Shown piece after piece: positions 28,411 to 36,368 of a DNA stretch of 64,000 nucleotides (position 1 is the stretch's first letter; every line of letters starts with the position of its first letter). Origin of the DNA: Hydrogenovibrio sp. 3SP14C1 (lineage in GTDB: Bacteria > Pseudomonadota > Gammaproteobacteria > Thiomicrospirales > Thiomicrospiraceae); assembly GCF_029625905.1 (NCBI RefSeq), contig NZ_JARTLM010000002.1, positions 216,422 to 280,421 of the forward strand, in the 5' to 3' direction. The translations under genes and the position numbers were made by a program. Below the pieces are notes generated by a model. That model saw only the letters and a list, made by a program, of their open reading frames with translations, was not told the origin of the DNA and did not search any database.

Positions 28411-29304
28411 ATGCTAAACCAACTGACACCTGAGATTACCGATTTTATCCAATACTTAAGACTGAATGAGGGGTTGAGTGAGAATACCTTACAGGCTTAT
28501 CAGCGAGATCTTAAAAAGGTTCAGCTTACGCTGGGCGAAACCGATTTAAGTCAAGCCTCTCGAGAACAGCTCGAAGATTATCTTTTTCAGTTACATGTCG
28601 ATCAGGTGAATCCAAGTTCTATTGCTCGGTGTTTGTCTGCATTAAAACGTTTCTATTTGTTTTTGATTTTTCATAACCGAATTCAATTGGATCCTGCCGC
28701 ACAAATTAAAGCGCCCCAACTGATTAAAAAAATACCCTCCGTTATTTCCGAATCCCAAGTGGAAGCTTTATTAAATGCCCCTGACTTAACCACGCCTTTA
28801 GGGATAAGAGATAAGGCGATTCTGGAGTTAATGTACGCATCCGGCCTCCGCGTGTCTGAACTTGTTAATTTGCCGTATGAGCAGCTCAATTTATCAGCTG
28901 GGTTGGTTCAGGTAACCGGAAAAGGCAATAAAGAACGTATTGTTCCTATTGGTCAAATGGCAATTGAAGCGATTGAAGCTTATTTAAAATCAGCTAGGCC
29001 TGCTTTGGTTGGAAAACAAAAATGGGTTCCGACGTTATTTGTTTCTAGAATAGGGCGAACGATGACACGACAAACGCTTTGGCATCGTATCAAAAACCTG
29101 GCGCTTATCGCGGATATTCGCAGTCAGTTATCTCCGCATGGATTACGACATGCATTTGCAACGCACTTAATCAATCATGGTGCTGATCTGAGAACCGTTC
29201 AATTATTATTAGGTCATTCAGATCTTTCCACAACACAAATTTATACTCATGTTGCCAAAGAGCGCTTGCAAAGTATTCACCATCAGCATCATCCACGCGG
29301 TTAA
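28411..29304 (+). CDS. xerD: Site-specific tyrosine recombinase XerD
   Basis: XerD acts with XerC at dif to resolve chromosome dimers at the septum. The 297-residue product has the SAM-like N-terminal domain and the catalytic set: Arg in ASGLRVSEL (near 149), Lys in the GKGNKERIVP hairpin, HGLRHAFATH (near 246), GHSDLSTTQIYTH with the active Tyr near 281. The ATG lies close behind a TATTAT/TATAGC stretch and has no obvious ribosome site, so a short or leaderless transcript is possible. dsbC follows 79 bp downstream, the same xerD-dsbC order seen in many gammaproteobacteria. Confidence 0.96.
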   Translation: MLNQLTPEITDFIQYLRLNEGLSENTLQAYQRDLKKVQLTLGETDLSQASREQLEDYLFQLHVDQVNPSSIARCLSALKRFYLFLIFHNRIQLDPAAQIKAPQLIKKIPSVISESQVEALLNAPDLTTPLGIRDKAILELMYASGLRVSELVNLPYEQLNLSAGLVQVTGKGNKERIVPIGQMAIEAIEAYLKSARPALVGKQKWVPTLFVSRIGRTMTRQTLWHRIKNLALIADIRSQLSPHGLRHAFATHLINHGADLRTVQLLLGHSDLSTTQIYTHVAKERLQSIHHQHHPRG

Positions 29305-29341
29305 AGTCAATCTGTTGTCATGATCTTAATATTATTTTGGG

Positions 29342-29347
29342 TATAAT
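29342..29347 (+). promoter_or_regulatory. -10 box before dsbC
   Basis: TATAAT about 37 bp ahead of the dsbC ATG; the matching -35 region is weak (ATGATC-like). AAGGAA serves as ribosome site. Confidence 0.45.
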
Positions 29348-29383
29348 CTTTGCCAGATACATTTTAATGGTAAGGAATGAACG

Positions 29384-30103
29384 ATGAACCCGATTTCAAT
29401 AGGTAAACAACTAAGCCTAAGCATGATAATTTTAGCCGCGTTCAGTCAGGTGAATGCAGATGAGGAAACGATTCAAAAAAAATTGAACCAATTAATCCCC
29501 AATGCGCTGGCGGCTAATATCAAAGAAAGTGTCATCCCTAATTTGTATGAAGTGTCATTGGGTGCCAAAATCATTTACATGAGTGGGGATGGGCAATACA
29601 TTGTGAATGGCAATATTGTTAATCTCGATACACGAGAGAATCTGACTGAAAAAGCCTTAAGTAAAGTGCGTAAAACAGCATTGGACAAGCTGTCTGCCAA
29701 CAGTATGATTGTGTATTCTGCTAAAGGGTCGAAAAAGCGCACCATTACCGTTTTTTCAGATATTGATTGTCCTTATTGTCGGAAGCTGCATAAAGAGATT
29801 CCTGCTTTGAATCAGGCGGGTATTGAGGTGCGTTATATGGCTTATCCTCGGGCGGGGGTTGGCTCGGATGCTTATAAAAAGGCTGTTTCTGTTTGGTGTG
29901 CTGAAGATTCTGCCAAGGCGATGGATGATGCCATGACAAAGGGGCAGGTGGTTTCAAAAACCTGTCAGAATCCTGTCCAGAAACATATGAAACAAGCTGA
30001 AATGTTTGGTGTAACAGGGACGCCGAACATTGTGTTCGATTCAGGCAAAATGATTCCAGGCTATGCGCCTGCTAAAGAACTGATTAAGTTATTGGTGCAC
30101 TAG
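29384..30103 (+). CDS. dsbC: Periplasmic disulfide isomerase DsbC
   Basis: DsbC reshuffles wrong disulfides in the periplasm and is kept reduced by DsbD. The 239-residue product has a signal peptide ending near residue 25 (AAFSQVNA), the N-terminal dimerisation domain, and a thioredoxin fold with active site CPYC (SDIDCPYCRKLH, near residue 126) and cis-Pro loop GVTGTPNIVF. The second cysteine pair (WCAED...TC) typical of DsbC is present. It is downstream of xerD. Confidence 0.95.
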   Translation: MNPISIGKQLSLSMIILAAFSQVNADEETIQKKLNQLIPNALAANIKESVIPNLYEVSLGAKIIYMSGDGQYIVNGNIVNLDTRENLTEKALSKVRKTALDKLSANSMIVYSAKGSKKRTITVFSDIDCPYCRKLHKEIPALNQAGIEVRYMAYPRAGVGSDAYKKAVSVWCAEDSAKAMDDAMTKGQVVSKTCQNPVQKHMKQAEMFGVTGTPNIVFDSGKMIPGYAPAKELIKLLVH

Positions 30104-30124
30104 CCATCTTAGAAAATGATTTAA

Positions 30125-30165
30125 AAAATTAAAAACGGCGAAGCAATCGAATATGTTTGCTTCGC
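30125..30165 (-). terminator. Terminator of the coiled-coil gene operon
   Basis: GCGAAGCAA / TTGCTTCGC stem (30138-30165). On the minus strand it is followed by CGTTTTTAATTTTTT. It lies between the convergent dsbC and the minus-strand gene pair. Confidence 0.8.
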
Positions 30166-30172
30166 GTAGAGT

Positions 30173-31393
30173 TTACTCGTTGATTGTTTCAACCGGTGGT
30201 TCTTCAGAGCGGTAGCTATAAGGTTGCGGTCTTTTAGCTAATTCTTGAGTGACATTTTCAAGCCCTTGAACTTTTTTCTGAATATGGTCTTGCTGGGTTT
30301 TTAATTCACGAACTTGTGTACTTAAATGCTTTAAGCTCGCATCAATTTTGTTGAGCGCCTTAGGAGTCTTATCTGGCGCAGTAGCCTTAGCAGGTTTTTG
30401 AGCGCTCAATGTTTTTTGAATTTCTTTTAACAGTTTGCGCTGAGTGCTAACAGCCCAAGCGATTCCATTCAGTTTTTTTACTTGCTCATCGGTCAAACCT
30501 GAAGAGACAACCGTGGTTGTCGGCATGGCTTGTTTTTTGGAGGCTTGGTGTAAGGCGGTTGCCTGAATTTTTTCTTGGGCGTTAAGGATTTGATCCAACA
30601 ACCCTTGAATGTGTTTCAGTTGTTTTTCACGCGAGCCTGAAAGTTGATGCATTTCGTTTTTTAACTCTGTAAAGTCTGGACGGATGGTTTTAGCGTCCAT
30701 TGCCGAAGCTTGGTTTTCTTTTGAGTTGGCAGTCGGTTCAGCTGATTTTTCGGGCTGATTTTTCGGTTTAGCTTCTGGTTCAGGTAATGAAGGGCGTTTT
30801 TCTCCTCTCGCAGGCATTCTGTCTTGTGCAGGCGTTGAACGGCTTAATCTTTGAATATCTGCAGCAAGCGCTTCAATTAAAGACGATAATTGATCTATCT
30901 TGAGGTTTAAGTTTTTATTAAATAAAGTGTTTTCAGTATTGATGATATCGAAAACATCTCCTTTTAAAGTTTCATTTTTTTTATTCAAGCTATTTAATAG
31001 CCAACCCATGATTCCAACGGAAATGACACTAAAGACAATAGAGACAGTCATCATGGTGGTGACGGCATTTCTTGCCGATTTTAGATCATTCGATGCCGTC
31101 CGAAGCGATTGACGCCAAGCAATATTTGAATCCGATAACTCCATCACTTGAGCTTTCTGTTCGTGCGATAGTTTGATAGCGGCATCCGCAGCATTCTGAC
31201 TTTGTTCCGCAGCAAGCTGTGCGGTTTTTGCCGCTTCTAATGAAAGTGCTGCGGAATCTAAACTGTCGGCATTCCCTGATTCTTCAAGCTTTTTATTATT
31301 ATCAGATGCTGTTTTAACCTCTTTTTGCATATCTGCAGAAGCGTCCTCCAGTTGTGATAATTCATCTAATAAATCGTCAGCAGTGTCACTCAT
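30173..31393 (-). CDS. Uncharacterised single-span coiled-coil protein
   Basis: I do not recognise this 406-residue protein. It starts MSDTADDLLDELSQLED, has an Ala-rich helical region to about residue 105, one membrane span (about 118-138, TMMTVSIVFSVISVGIMGWLL), then a coiled coil, a Pro/Glu/Lys-rich linker (about 200-240) and a second helical region with a tail KRPQPYSYRSEEPP. There is no signal peptide; topology is probably cytoplasmic N-terminus with a long C-terminal part on the other side, or the reverse. It follows a strongly acidic gene by 12 bp, and both proteins share an ADDLLD-x-L-x-Q-x-E motif. An envelope scaffolding or cell-organisation role would be a guess. Confidence 0.8.
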   Translation of the reverse strand: MSDTADDLLDELSQLEDASADMQKEVKTASDNNKKLEESGNADSLDSAALSLEAAKTAQLAAEQSQNAADAAIKLSHEQKAQVMELSDSNIAWRQSLRTASNDLKSARNAVTTMMTVSIVFSVISVGIMGWLLNSLNKKNETLKGDVFDIINTENTLFNKNLNLKIDQLSSLIEALAADIQRLSRSTPAQDRMPARGEKRPSLPEPEAKPKNQPEKSAEPTANSKENQASAMDAKTIRPDFTELKNEMHQLSGSREKQLKHIQGLLDQILNAQEKIQATALHQASKKQAMPTTTVVSSGLTDEQVKKLNGIAWAVSTQRKLLKEIQKTLSAQKPAKATAPDKTPKALNKIDASLKHLSTQVRELKTQQDHIQKKVQGLENVTQELAKRPQPYSYRSEEPPVETINE

Positions 31394-31405
31394 AGTGTTT
31401 CGCCT

Positions 31406-32476
31406 TTATTTCTTTGCCAGTGAGTCAATTCGACTTTTTAGGGTGTTGTTGATATCTCTTAATTCTTTATTTCGCTGACGAATATCGCTCAAAATTGAAA
31501 TCAATTCATCATTGGAAATCGGCGTAGAGAGCTCGCCAAGTTCAATCTCATAGCCCGCTTGCTTCGCCGCTTCAAAAGCTCGTTCAGTGGCTGCAAAAGT
31601 CGCTTCTATTGCTTTCTGAGTTTTATCGGCCGAGGCTTGTGCTTTTTTAGTGACTTTTACCGCTAAGCGTGTCGCTTCTTGTGCTGTATTACTCACTTCA
31701 GAGCCGATTTGTTTGATTTCATCATCAATAGAAATCGCTTCTTCCATGTTTTCAATTGATTCAGCCGTTTGTTCAATTAATGGCGTTGCGTCAGTCGTCG
31801 CTTCACTCAGATCTTCTGTTGTCGTCTGAGGTTCAGCAGTCTCTTCAGGCGAAGCTGTCTCAAGCTCTTCTGGCATGTCGGTTTCGTCAGAAAGGTTGGT
31901 TGCTTCCATATCGTCTTCAGCACCATTCTCAGTCTCCATGTCGTTGAAGCCATTCATGCCTTCAGCGACCTGTTCAGAAATATCTTCTTCAGGCAATGCC
32001 AGTTCAGCTTCTTGTTCTAAAAGAGGCTCTTCTTCTATTTCAGCAGTATCTTCATCTTCAGGGGGTTCTGAAGAGGTAGCAGGTTCATCGTTAAAGTCAG
32101 TTTCCGAAGTATCCATGTCATCGGCTAAATCATCTGCATCCTCAACGGCTTGTTCGGTGTCAGATTGTTCTGAAGGAATGTTGTCGGTTTCTTCTAAATC
32201 AGTTCCGAGTGCTTCATCCAACTCAGTTTCAATCGTTCCGGAATCTTCAATTTCTGTAAGGTTGTCAGTCACGTTATCATTTTCTTCTATCGGCATCTCA
32301 TTCGCCTCATCTGTCGTTTCTTCCTCAATCTGACTGCTTTCAGCTTGGTCTAGAGCATCCAAGAGATCATCCGCCTCATCTTTTGAAGCAGTGTCTTCTG
32401 AAACTGGATCAGGCTCGCTCATCATCTGTAGCATTTCCTGAGTTGCTAAATCATCTTTATCAGCGTCAATCGTCAT
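31406..32476 (-). CDS. Uncharacterised highly acidic protein
   Basis: The 356-residue product is dominated by Asp, Glu, Ser and Thr over residues 1-240, a low-complexity and probably disordered stretch, followed by a basic/Ala-rich helical region (TRLAVKVTKKAQASADKTQK) and a C-terminal coiled coil (SILSDIRQRNKELRDINNTL). It carries EADDLLDALDQAE near residue 35, matching the motif at the N-terminus of the next protein. It starts the two-gene operon that continues with the membrane coiled-coil gene. Opposite-strand open frames here are composition artefacts. No family is recognised. Confidence 0.78.
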   Translation of the reverse strand: MTIDADKDDLATQEMLQMMSEPDPVSEDTASKDEADDLLDALDQAESSQIEEETTDEANEMPIEENDNVTDNLTEIEDSGTIETELDEALGTDLEETDNIPSEQSDTEQAVEDADDLADDMDTSETDFNDEPATSSEPPEDEDTAEIEEEPLLEQEAELALPEEDISEQVAEGMNGFNDMETENGAEDDMEATNLSDETDMPEELETASPEETAEPQTTTEDLSEATTDATPLIEQTAESIENMEEAISIDDEIKQIGSEVSNTAQEATRLAVKVTKKAQASADKTQKAIEATFAATERAFEAAKQAGYEIELGELSTPISNDELISILSDIRQRNKELRDINNTLKSRIDSLAKK

Positions 32477-32572
32477 GATTCAATCCCTTTGAATACTTAA
32501 TTCAATGTTTATTAGCGCATAATGATTATGAGTGTAAGGTCGCACCAATCATTAGACTTTTATTGTACGTCC

Positions 32573-33265
32573 TTAAGCAGAAAATGTGCCAGATAAAAAA
32601 TTATCGAGTGTAATGGGATGTTCAAAAAGCATTATCTTTTCAGTTGATGGATGGGTTATTTTCAAGCTGGCAGCATTGAGTAGTAACCGCTTGGAGGCAA
32701 CATAGCTTTTCTTGTCTGCATAAAGGTTATCTCCTAAGATAGGGTGACCAAGCATCTTCATGTGTAGTCTTAACTGATGTGAGCGCCCAGTAATAGGAGT
32801 AAGGTTAACTTCAAAAGCATCACGATACTGTGCGATGACTTCCCAGAGTGTTGAGGCATACTTCCCTTGTTTAAAATCAATCATCTGTAATGGTCGGTTT
32901 TCCCAATCACAGCGCATGGGCAAGTTAAGGTGTCCTTTCAAACTAGAGGGCTTACCAAAACAGATAGCCTGATATGTTTTCTCGGTCAAACGATCTTGAA
33001 ATTGAATGCTCAAATGCCGGTGGCTGGCTTTGTTTTTTGCCAAGATCATGATGCCGGAGGTGTCCATGTCTAATCGATGCACAATGAGAGCTGAAGGAGC
33101 ATGCTTTTGGGCTTGAGCTAATAAGTTTATTTCCGGGTCAAGGTCTTTTCCTGGAACAGAAAGAAGTCCTGCCGGTTTGTTTACAACAAGGATGTCATTG
33201 TCTTCATAAAGTATCCAGTCAGCTTGAAAGGGCATGGCCTTTAATTTGGGTTTCGGTTTTAGCAT
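32573..33265 (-). CDS. rluA: RNA pseudouridine synthase, RluA family
   Basis: The 230-residue product has the RluA-family catalytic motif HRLDMDTSGIMILAK (Asp nucleophile near residue 67) and the C-terminal GRSHQLRLHMKMLGHPILGD. There is no S4 domain, as in E. coli RluA, which modifies 23S rRNA U746 and tRNA U32; length fits RluA. Exact target is inferred from size and the N-terminus VVNKPAGLLSVPG. It is the last intact chromosomal gene before the prophage. Confidence 0.9.
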   Translation of the reverse strand: MLKPKPKLKAMPFQADWILYEDNDILVVNKPAGLLSVPGKDLDPEINLLAQAQKHAPSALIVHRLDMDTSGIMILAKNKASHRHLSIQFQDRLTEKTYQAICFGKPSSLKGHLNLPMRCDWENRPLQMIDFKQGKYASTLWEVIAQYRDAFEVNLTPITGRSHQLRLHMKMLGHPILGDNLYADKKSYVASKRLLLNAASLKITHPSTEKIMLFEHPITLDNFLSGTFSA

Positions 33266-33354
33266 AGAAGAATCGTTTTTGGTTCACTGGCGTGCATACG
33301 TTAAAATAAAGACTTATTGTAAAAGAGAAGTGAGTATGAGTCATAAAGTTTCAG

Positions 33355-33377
33355 TTATTTTTGTTTGTCTAGGCAAT
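33355..33377. mobile_element. Probable attL core of the prophage
   Basis: The switch from phosphatase coding sequence to unrelated sequence occurs at about 33375-33378, so the common core should lie at or just before it (TTTTTGTTTGTCTAGGCAAT region). The exact core cannot be drawn without the attR end. Confidence 0.65.
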
Positions 33378-33392
33378 AAACACGTAATTACG

Positions 33393-33405
33393 CAACTTAT
33401 TGATT
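33393..33405 (-). promoter_or_regulatory. IHF site in the prophage left arm (H'-like)
   Basis: On the minus strand AATCAATAAGTTG fits the IHF consensus WATCAANNNNTTR at every defined position. It lies between the attL core and three putative integrase arm sites, as H' does in lambda. Confidence 0.75.
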
Positions 33406-33422
33406 TTAAATAAAAAATATTT

Positions 33423-33453
33423 CTTCCCCAAAACTTCCCCAATTCCTCCCCAA
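33423..33453. repeat. Three phased repeats, probable integrase arm-type sites
   Basis: CTTCCCCAA at 33423 and 33434 and CCTCCCCAA at 33445: exact 11-bp period, same orientation, between the IHF site and int. Lambda has three tandem arm sites (P'1-P'3) in the same place. Confidence 0.75.
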
Positions 33454-33459
33454 ATCAGA

Positions 33460-34578
33460 TTAGTGAATTTTGGTGATTCCCATCTCTACGGCTACCCATT
33501 CTGAGCCGCGTGCATCGGTATAAATTTCGGTGGATTTTGCTGACTTATGACCGAGCACTTTTTGTTCTGAGATATTACCTTGTGCTTTGTATAGTCTTGC
33601 AGAAAGTGAACGAAGTTCATGGAAGGTCGGCAAGTTTTGCCCATCGACTACTTCACGGACTAGCCAGGTGAATCGTTTACTAATAGTCTGTTCATGACAG
33701 CTTGTCCCTTTTTTGGCAAGACCTTCATTTTTGGTATGGTGGACAAGGTGTTTGCTGATGACATTATCACGGCATTTGTTGATGATGTCTCCAAGCGTCA
33801 TATTTAAAGCATCAAGCTTGATGTCTTTGTGGTATTTGTATCGTTTTTCTGGCGCGCCTTGTCGGTTCTTTTTCTGGATGACATAAAGGTATTCGCCATC
33901 GAAGTCTTTGAATTGCATCTTGGCAATATCGCTTACACGTTGTCCTGTGATTAGTGCGATAAGAATTGCATTTTCAAGCCAAGTCTCTTTGTTTATTTCC
34001 AGCACTTTAAGCACTTGATTAAGGTTAAAGCGTTGGCGTTTTACCGGAACATTTGGTGCTCTGGTTTTTTCAGCCGGGTTATCTTCAACAATTCCTTGGT
34101 GAATTGCTTCTTTGAATGCATCTTTTAGCGTTGATCTGATGGCGCTGGCCGTTCTTCTTTTGTCTTGATCGATGTAGTGGTTAATGATATCAGCTACGTC
34201 TTTGACTCGAACTTCATTCAGTGGTGTGTTGCCAATGAATGAGTAGCAGGCCTCATATTGGCTTTTGCGTGTTTTGATGGTGTTTGGTTTTAGCTTTCTA
34301 TCATTCATGGAGTCAAAATAGATTTGCCAGAAATCACGAAATAGAATGCATGCAGGTTTTTTCAGCTTTTCAATTCTGCTTTTTTGGATGGCATCGTAGA
34401 TGTTGTGGTTAAGGGCCACAGCATCGTTTACCGCTTGGTTTTTGTCTGTACCAAAGCTGTAGAATTTGCCATCAAGAGGCGACTTGTATTGATAGTAGGT
34501 CTTTCCGTTACGCTTGTCTTTTTTAGCGTAGAGGTTTGGTGGTAGACCTAAGCTGATCTCTCTTGGTTTTGGTGACAT
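33460..34578 (-). CDS. int: Prophage integrase, tyrosine recombinase (lambda Int type)
   Basis: The 372-residue product has an N-terminal arm-binding domain of lambda Int type (LPPNLYAKKDKRNGKTYYQY), a SAM-like core-binding domain and the catalytic domain: Arg in ITGQRVSDI (near 227), HELRSLSARLY (near 322), the His in LGHKSAKST and the Tyr in EIYTD near 353. It carries out integration and excision at the att site, which lies just beyond its 3' end. Its start overlaps the end of the xis-like gene by 31 bp, a classic xis-int arrangement. Confidence 0.97.
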   Translation of the reverse strand: MSPKPREISLGLPPNLYAKKDKRNGKTYYQYKSPLDGKFYSFGTDKNQAVNDAVALNHNIYDAIQKSRIEKLKKPACILFRDFWQIYFDSMNDRKLKPNTIKTRKSQYEACYSFIGNTPLNEVRVKDVADIINHYIDQDKRRTASAIRSTLKDAFKEAIHQGIVEDNPAEKTRAPNVPVKRQRFNLNQVLKVLEINKETWLENAILIALITGQRVSDIAKMQFKDFDGEYLYVIQKKNRQGAPEKRYKYHKDIKLDALNMTLGDIINKCRDNVISKHLVHHTKNEGLAKKGTSCHEQTISKRFTWLVREVVDGQNLPTFHELRSLSARLYKAQGNISEQKVLGHKSAKSTEIYTDARGSEWVAVEMGITKIH

Positions 34579-34784
34579 TGTAAAACCCTTTTTGCTGCAT
34601 CGGATAGTCCTGCAACTGATACCGATGGTTGAATGTATTCTGCTTCTGAGTCAACATACCATGTATTGCCGACTTTTATTGGCTCTGGATAAATTGATGA
34701 ACTTTTAATCCAATTCCTAAGTATATGCTGTTTAGGTGGTGGGTCGAAGTTTTTTGATGCCCAGGCATTTAGTGTGATATTCAC
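34548..34784 (-). CDS. xis: Excisionase (Xis)
   Basis: A 78-residue basic protein with the excisionase pattern: ITLNAWASKNFDPPPKQHIL, RNWIKSSSIYPEPIKVGNTW and YVDSEAEYI, the winged-helix that bends the attachment arm and directs Int toward excision. It overlaps int by 31 bp on the same strand and overlaps the preceding gene by 4 bp. Identification rests on this motif and the position. Confidence 0.85.
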   Translation of the reverse strand: MNITLNAWASKNFDPPPKQHILRNWIKSSSIYPEPIKVGNTWYVDSEAEYIQPSVSVAGLSDAAKRVLQCHQNQERSA

Positions 34785-35311
34785 GTTTCACCTCCATTTG
34801 CTTGGTTGAAAAATTCTTCTGGTGACATTGGTTCGGTATCGTATGCACCTGGTGAGTATTTGTATGCTTCGTAATCTTTGACTGATTTTGCTTGTAGTTC
34901 AGCTAAAGCTTGTTGCGGGGTTTTCCCGCCTGTTTTATTGTAGGTTCTGACTGCCGATACTAAAAAATCAGAAATAATGCTACCTATAGGCAGCGCTCCA
35001 ACAGCAAGAGAACAACTGCGCGATAAGTTTTCGCAGTTAACATACAACTCGTCACGATCTGAAATCAAGTCAAGAATGTTGAGAACTAACTGGTCTGGTT
35101 CAGATTGACTAATTGATTCTGAAGCTTTCTTTTCATCGAAAGTGAAATTGCTTACTTCCCTGATTCTTACGAGAAGTGATTCAAAAGAAAATACTTCTTC
35201 CTCTAGCTCAACAAAGCGCGATTGAACTTCTTTTATTAACAGGTCGGCTTCAATTTTGTTTGGACATAAGACTAAATTTTGAAGCAGTTCATGAAGTGGT
35301 TTTTGGTTCAT
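34781..35311 (-). CDS. Hypothetical early phage protein
   Basis: A 176-residue protein with no family I recognise. It is mostly helical, acidic at both ends, with a stretch KTGGKTPQQALAELQAKSVKDYE near residue 130 that resembles tails of other small phage early proteins. Start and stop overlap both neighbours by 4 bp, showing tight translational coupling inside the leftward operon between the Dam methylase and xis. Confidence 0.75.
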   Translation of the reverse strand: MNQKPLHELLQNLVLCPNKIEADLLIKEVQSRFVELEEEVFSFESLLVRIREVSNFTFDEKKASESISQSEPDQLVLNILDLISDRDELYVNCENLSRSCSLAVGALPIGSIISDFLVSAVRTYNKTGGKTPQQALAELQAKSVKDYEAYKYSPGAYDTEPMSPEEFFNQANGGET

Positions 35312-36159
35312 AGTGCCTCCTTAAAAAGTGATTGTTGTCCTTGTTGTTCTGCAGTTTTTGGATTCATCCAAAGGCACTCGATACGAGTTTCTGTTCCTCT
35401 ATTTGAAGAAATTCTTGATGATTTTTGTCTCTTTTTCCATCCATTATTAAGTAGCCGGTCGTAAATCTCATGGTCATAACCTGAGATAATTACAAATCCT
35501 TTCAACTGCAGGATAAGATCAATAAGCTGATCATGCTGATCATCGGTCATTTCTTCTCGATAATATCCATATGCTCTAGCCGTCCTTGTATCTAAAACAT
35601 AAGGTGGATCTAGATAAAAAAGAGTTTGTTCTGTGTCATATTTCTCTATTAAATCCAGTGCATTTTTGTTTTCAACTTGAACGCTGGCCAGACGATTGGT
35701 GAACATATCAAGCTTGCCTGGTAGTTCAGTCCATAGATGAGTAGGATTTTTATAATTTCTAAAAATATCTGTTCTAAATCCACTTTTTCCTTTAGTAGCG
35801 CTTGCTGATCCAAATCCTGCATAGGCTCTAAATAAAGTTCTACGTGCTTTTTCAATAGGACAATCTGTTTTCTCGTATGCAAGCTCAAATTCATCTCTAG
35901 AGAATGGTGTTAGTTCACATAGGCGTATAAGCTCTTTTGTCTGCGATCGATCGCGCAGAACTTTAAATAGATTGAATATGTCTTGATCAAGGTCGTTATA
36001 TACTTCTCCGTATGATCGTTCTTTTTGCATGAGAACGGCAGCGCTACCACCAAAAGCTTCAACGTAGTATTTATGCTTTGGGAAGAACTGAATTACCCAT
36101 GGCGCTAAACGCCACTTAGCACCGTGGTAACGCATGATTGGTGATGTGACTTTACTCAT
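35308..36159 (-). CDS. dam: DNA adenine-N6 methyltransferase (Dam/D12 class)
   Basis: The 283-residue product has the D12-class order: the SAM motif PIMRYHGAKWRLAPWV and VEAFGGSAAVLM near the N-terminus, the target-recognition middle region, and the catalytic DPPY (FYLDPPYVL near residue 186). It methylates adenine, the target probably being GATC or a related site by family. No restriction enzyme gene is adjacent, so it is an orphan phage methylase, likely for protection against host restriction or for replication/packaging control. It is coupled by 4-bp overlaps to both neighbours. Confidence 0.93.
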   Translation of the reverse strand: MSKVTSPIMRYHGAKWRLAPWVIQFFPKHKYYVEAFGGSAAVLMQKERSYGEVYNDLDQDIFNLFKVLRDRSQTKELIRLCELTPFSRDEFELAYEKTDCPIEKARRTLFRAYAGFGSASATKGKSGFRTDIFRNYKNPTHLWTELPGKLDMFTNRLASVQVENKNALDLIEKYDTEQTLFYLDPPYVLDTRTARAYGYYREEMTDDQHDQLIDLILQLKGFVIISGYDHEIYDRLLNNGWKKRQKSSRISSNRGTETRIECLWMNPKTAEQQGQQSLFKEAL

Positions 36160-36368
36160 GTCTTTTCCTTGTTAAATAGTCTTCTAATCGCATAGCTTCG
36201 CAAGTAGCTTGCAATGAAGAAAATACCAGTTGAAATAGTGGCAACTTGTTCTTGTGGCAAGAAGTCAAAGAGTGGAAACAGAAAGTACACAATGCACCAT
36301 CCGATGATGATGCCTACAACCTGATTTGCCGAGACTTCAATATGGGTTTGTTTTTTTGTTTGGCTCAT
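36156..36368 (-). CDS. Small two-span membrane protein (DUF7220-like)
   Basis: A 70-residue protein with two hydrophobic segments (about 16-34 and 43-57) and a C-terminal RSYAIRRLFN motif. Small phage proteins with this MSQTKKQ start and RSYxxRRxFN ending are common beside phage DNA methyltransferases (DUF7220-type, by memory); the function is unknown. It is coupled by 4-bp overlaps to the adenine methylase gene and to the gene upstream. Confidence 0.75.
   Translation of the reverse strand: MSQTKKQTHIEVSANQVVGIIIGWCIVYFLFPLFDFLPQEQVATISTGIFFIASYLRSYAIRRLFNKEKT

Larger units (their letters stand above)
33336..33413 (+). pseudogene. 5' fragment of a low-molecular-weight protein tyrosine phosphatase gene, cut by the prophage
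   Basis: An ATG after AGAGAAGTGAGT opens MSHKVSVIFVCLGN, which matches the start of low-molecular-weight tyrosine phosphatases up to the middle of their P-loop (VCLGNICRSP, C-x5-R). After Asn 14 the family likeness ends abruptly (KHVITQLIDFK, then stop). The loss of the catalytic Arg and the rest of the protein coincides with the start of phage sequence. The remaining part of the gene should lie beyond the other prophage end, outside the window. Confidence 0.8.

Noticed and set aside
28411-29304. xerD as a second phage integrase
   Set aside because: Its length, motifs and the xerD-dsbC order are those of the chromosomal dimer-resolution recombinase, 5 kb away from the prophage end.
31875-32333. 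A 152-codon plus-strand frame rich in Ser and Val opposite the acidic gene
   Set aside because: It mirrors the Asp/Glu/Ser-rich codons of the minus-strand gene and has no ribosome site or family pattern.
33423-33453. The three TCCCCAA repeats as part of a CRISPR or microsatellite
   Set aside because: Only three 9-bp units, 11-bp phased and placed between the att core and int; integrase arm sites explain them better.
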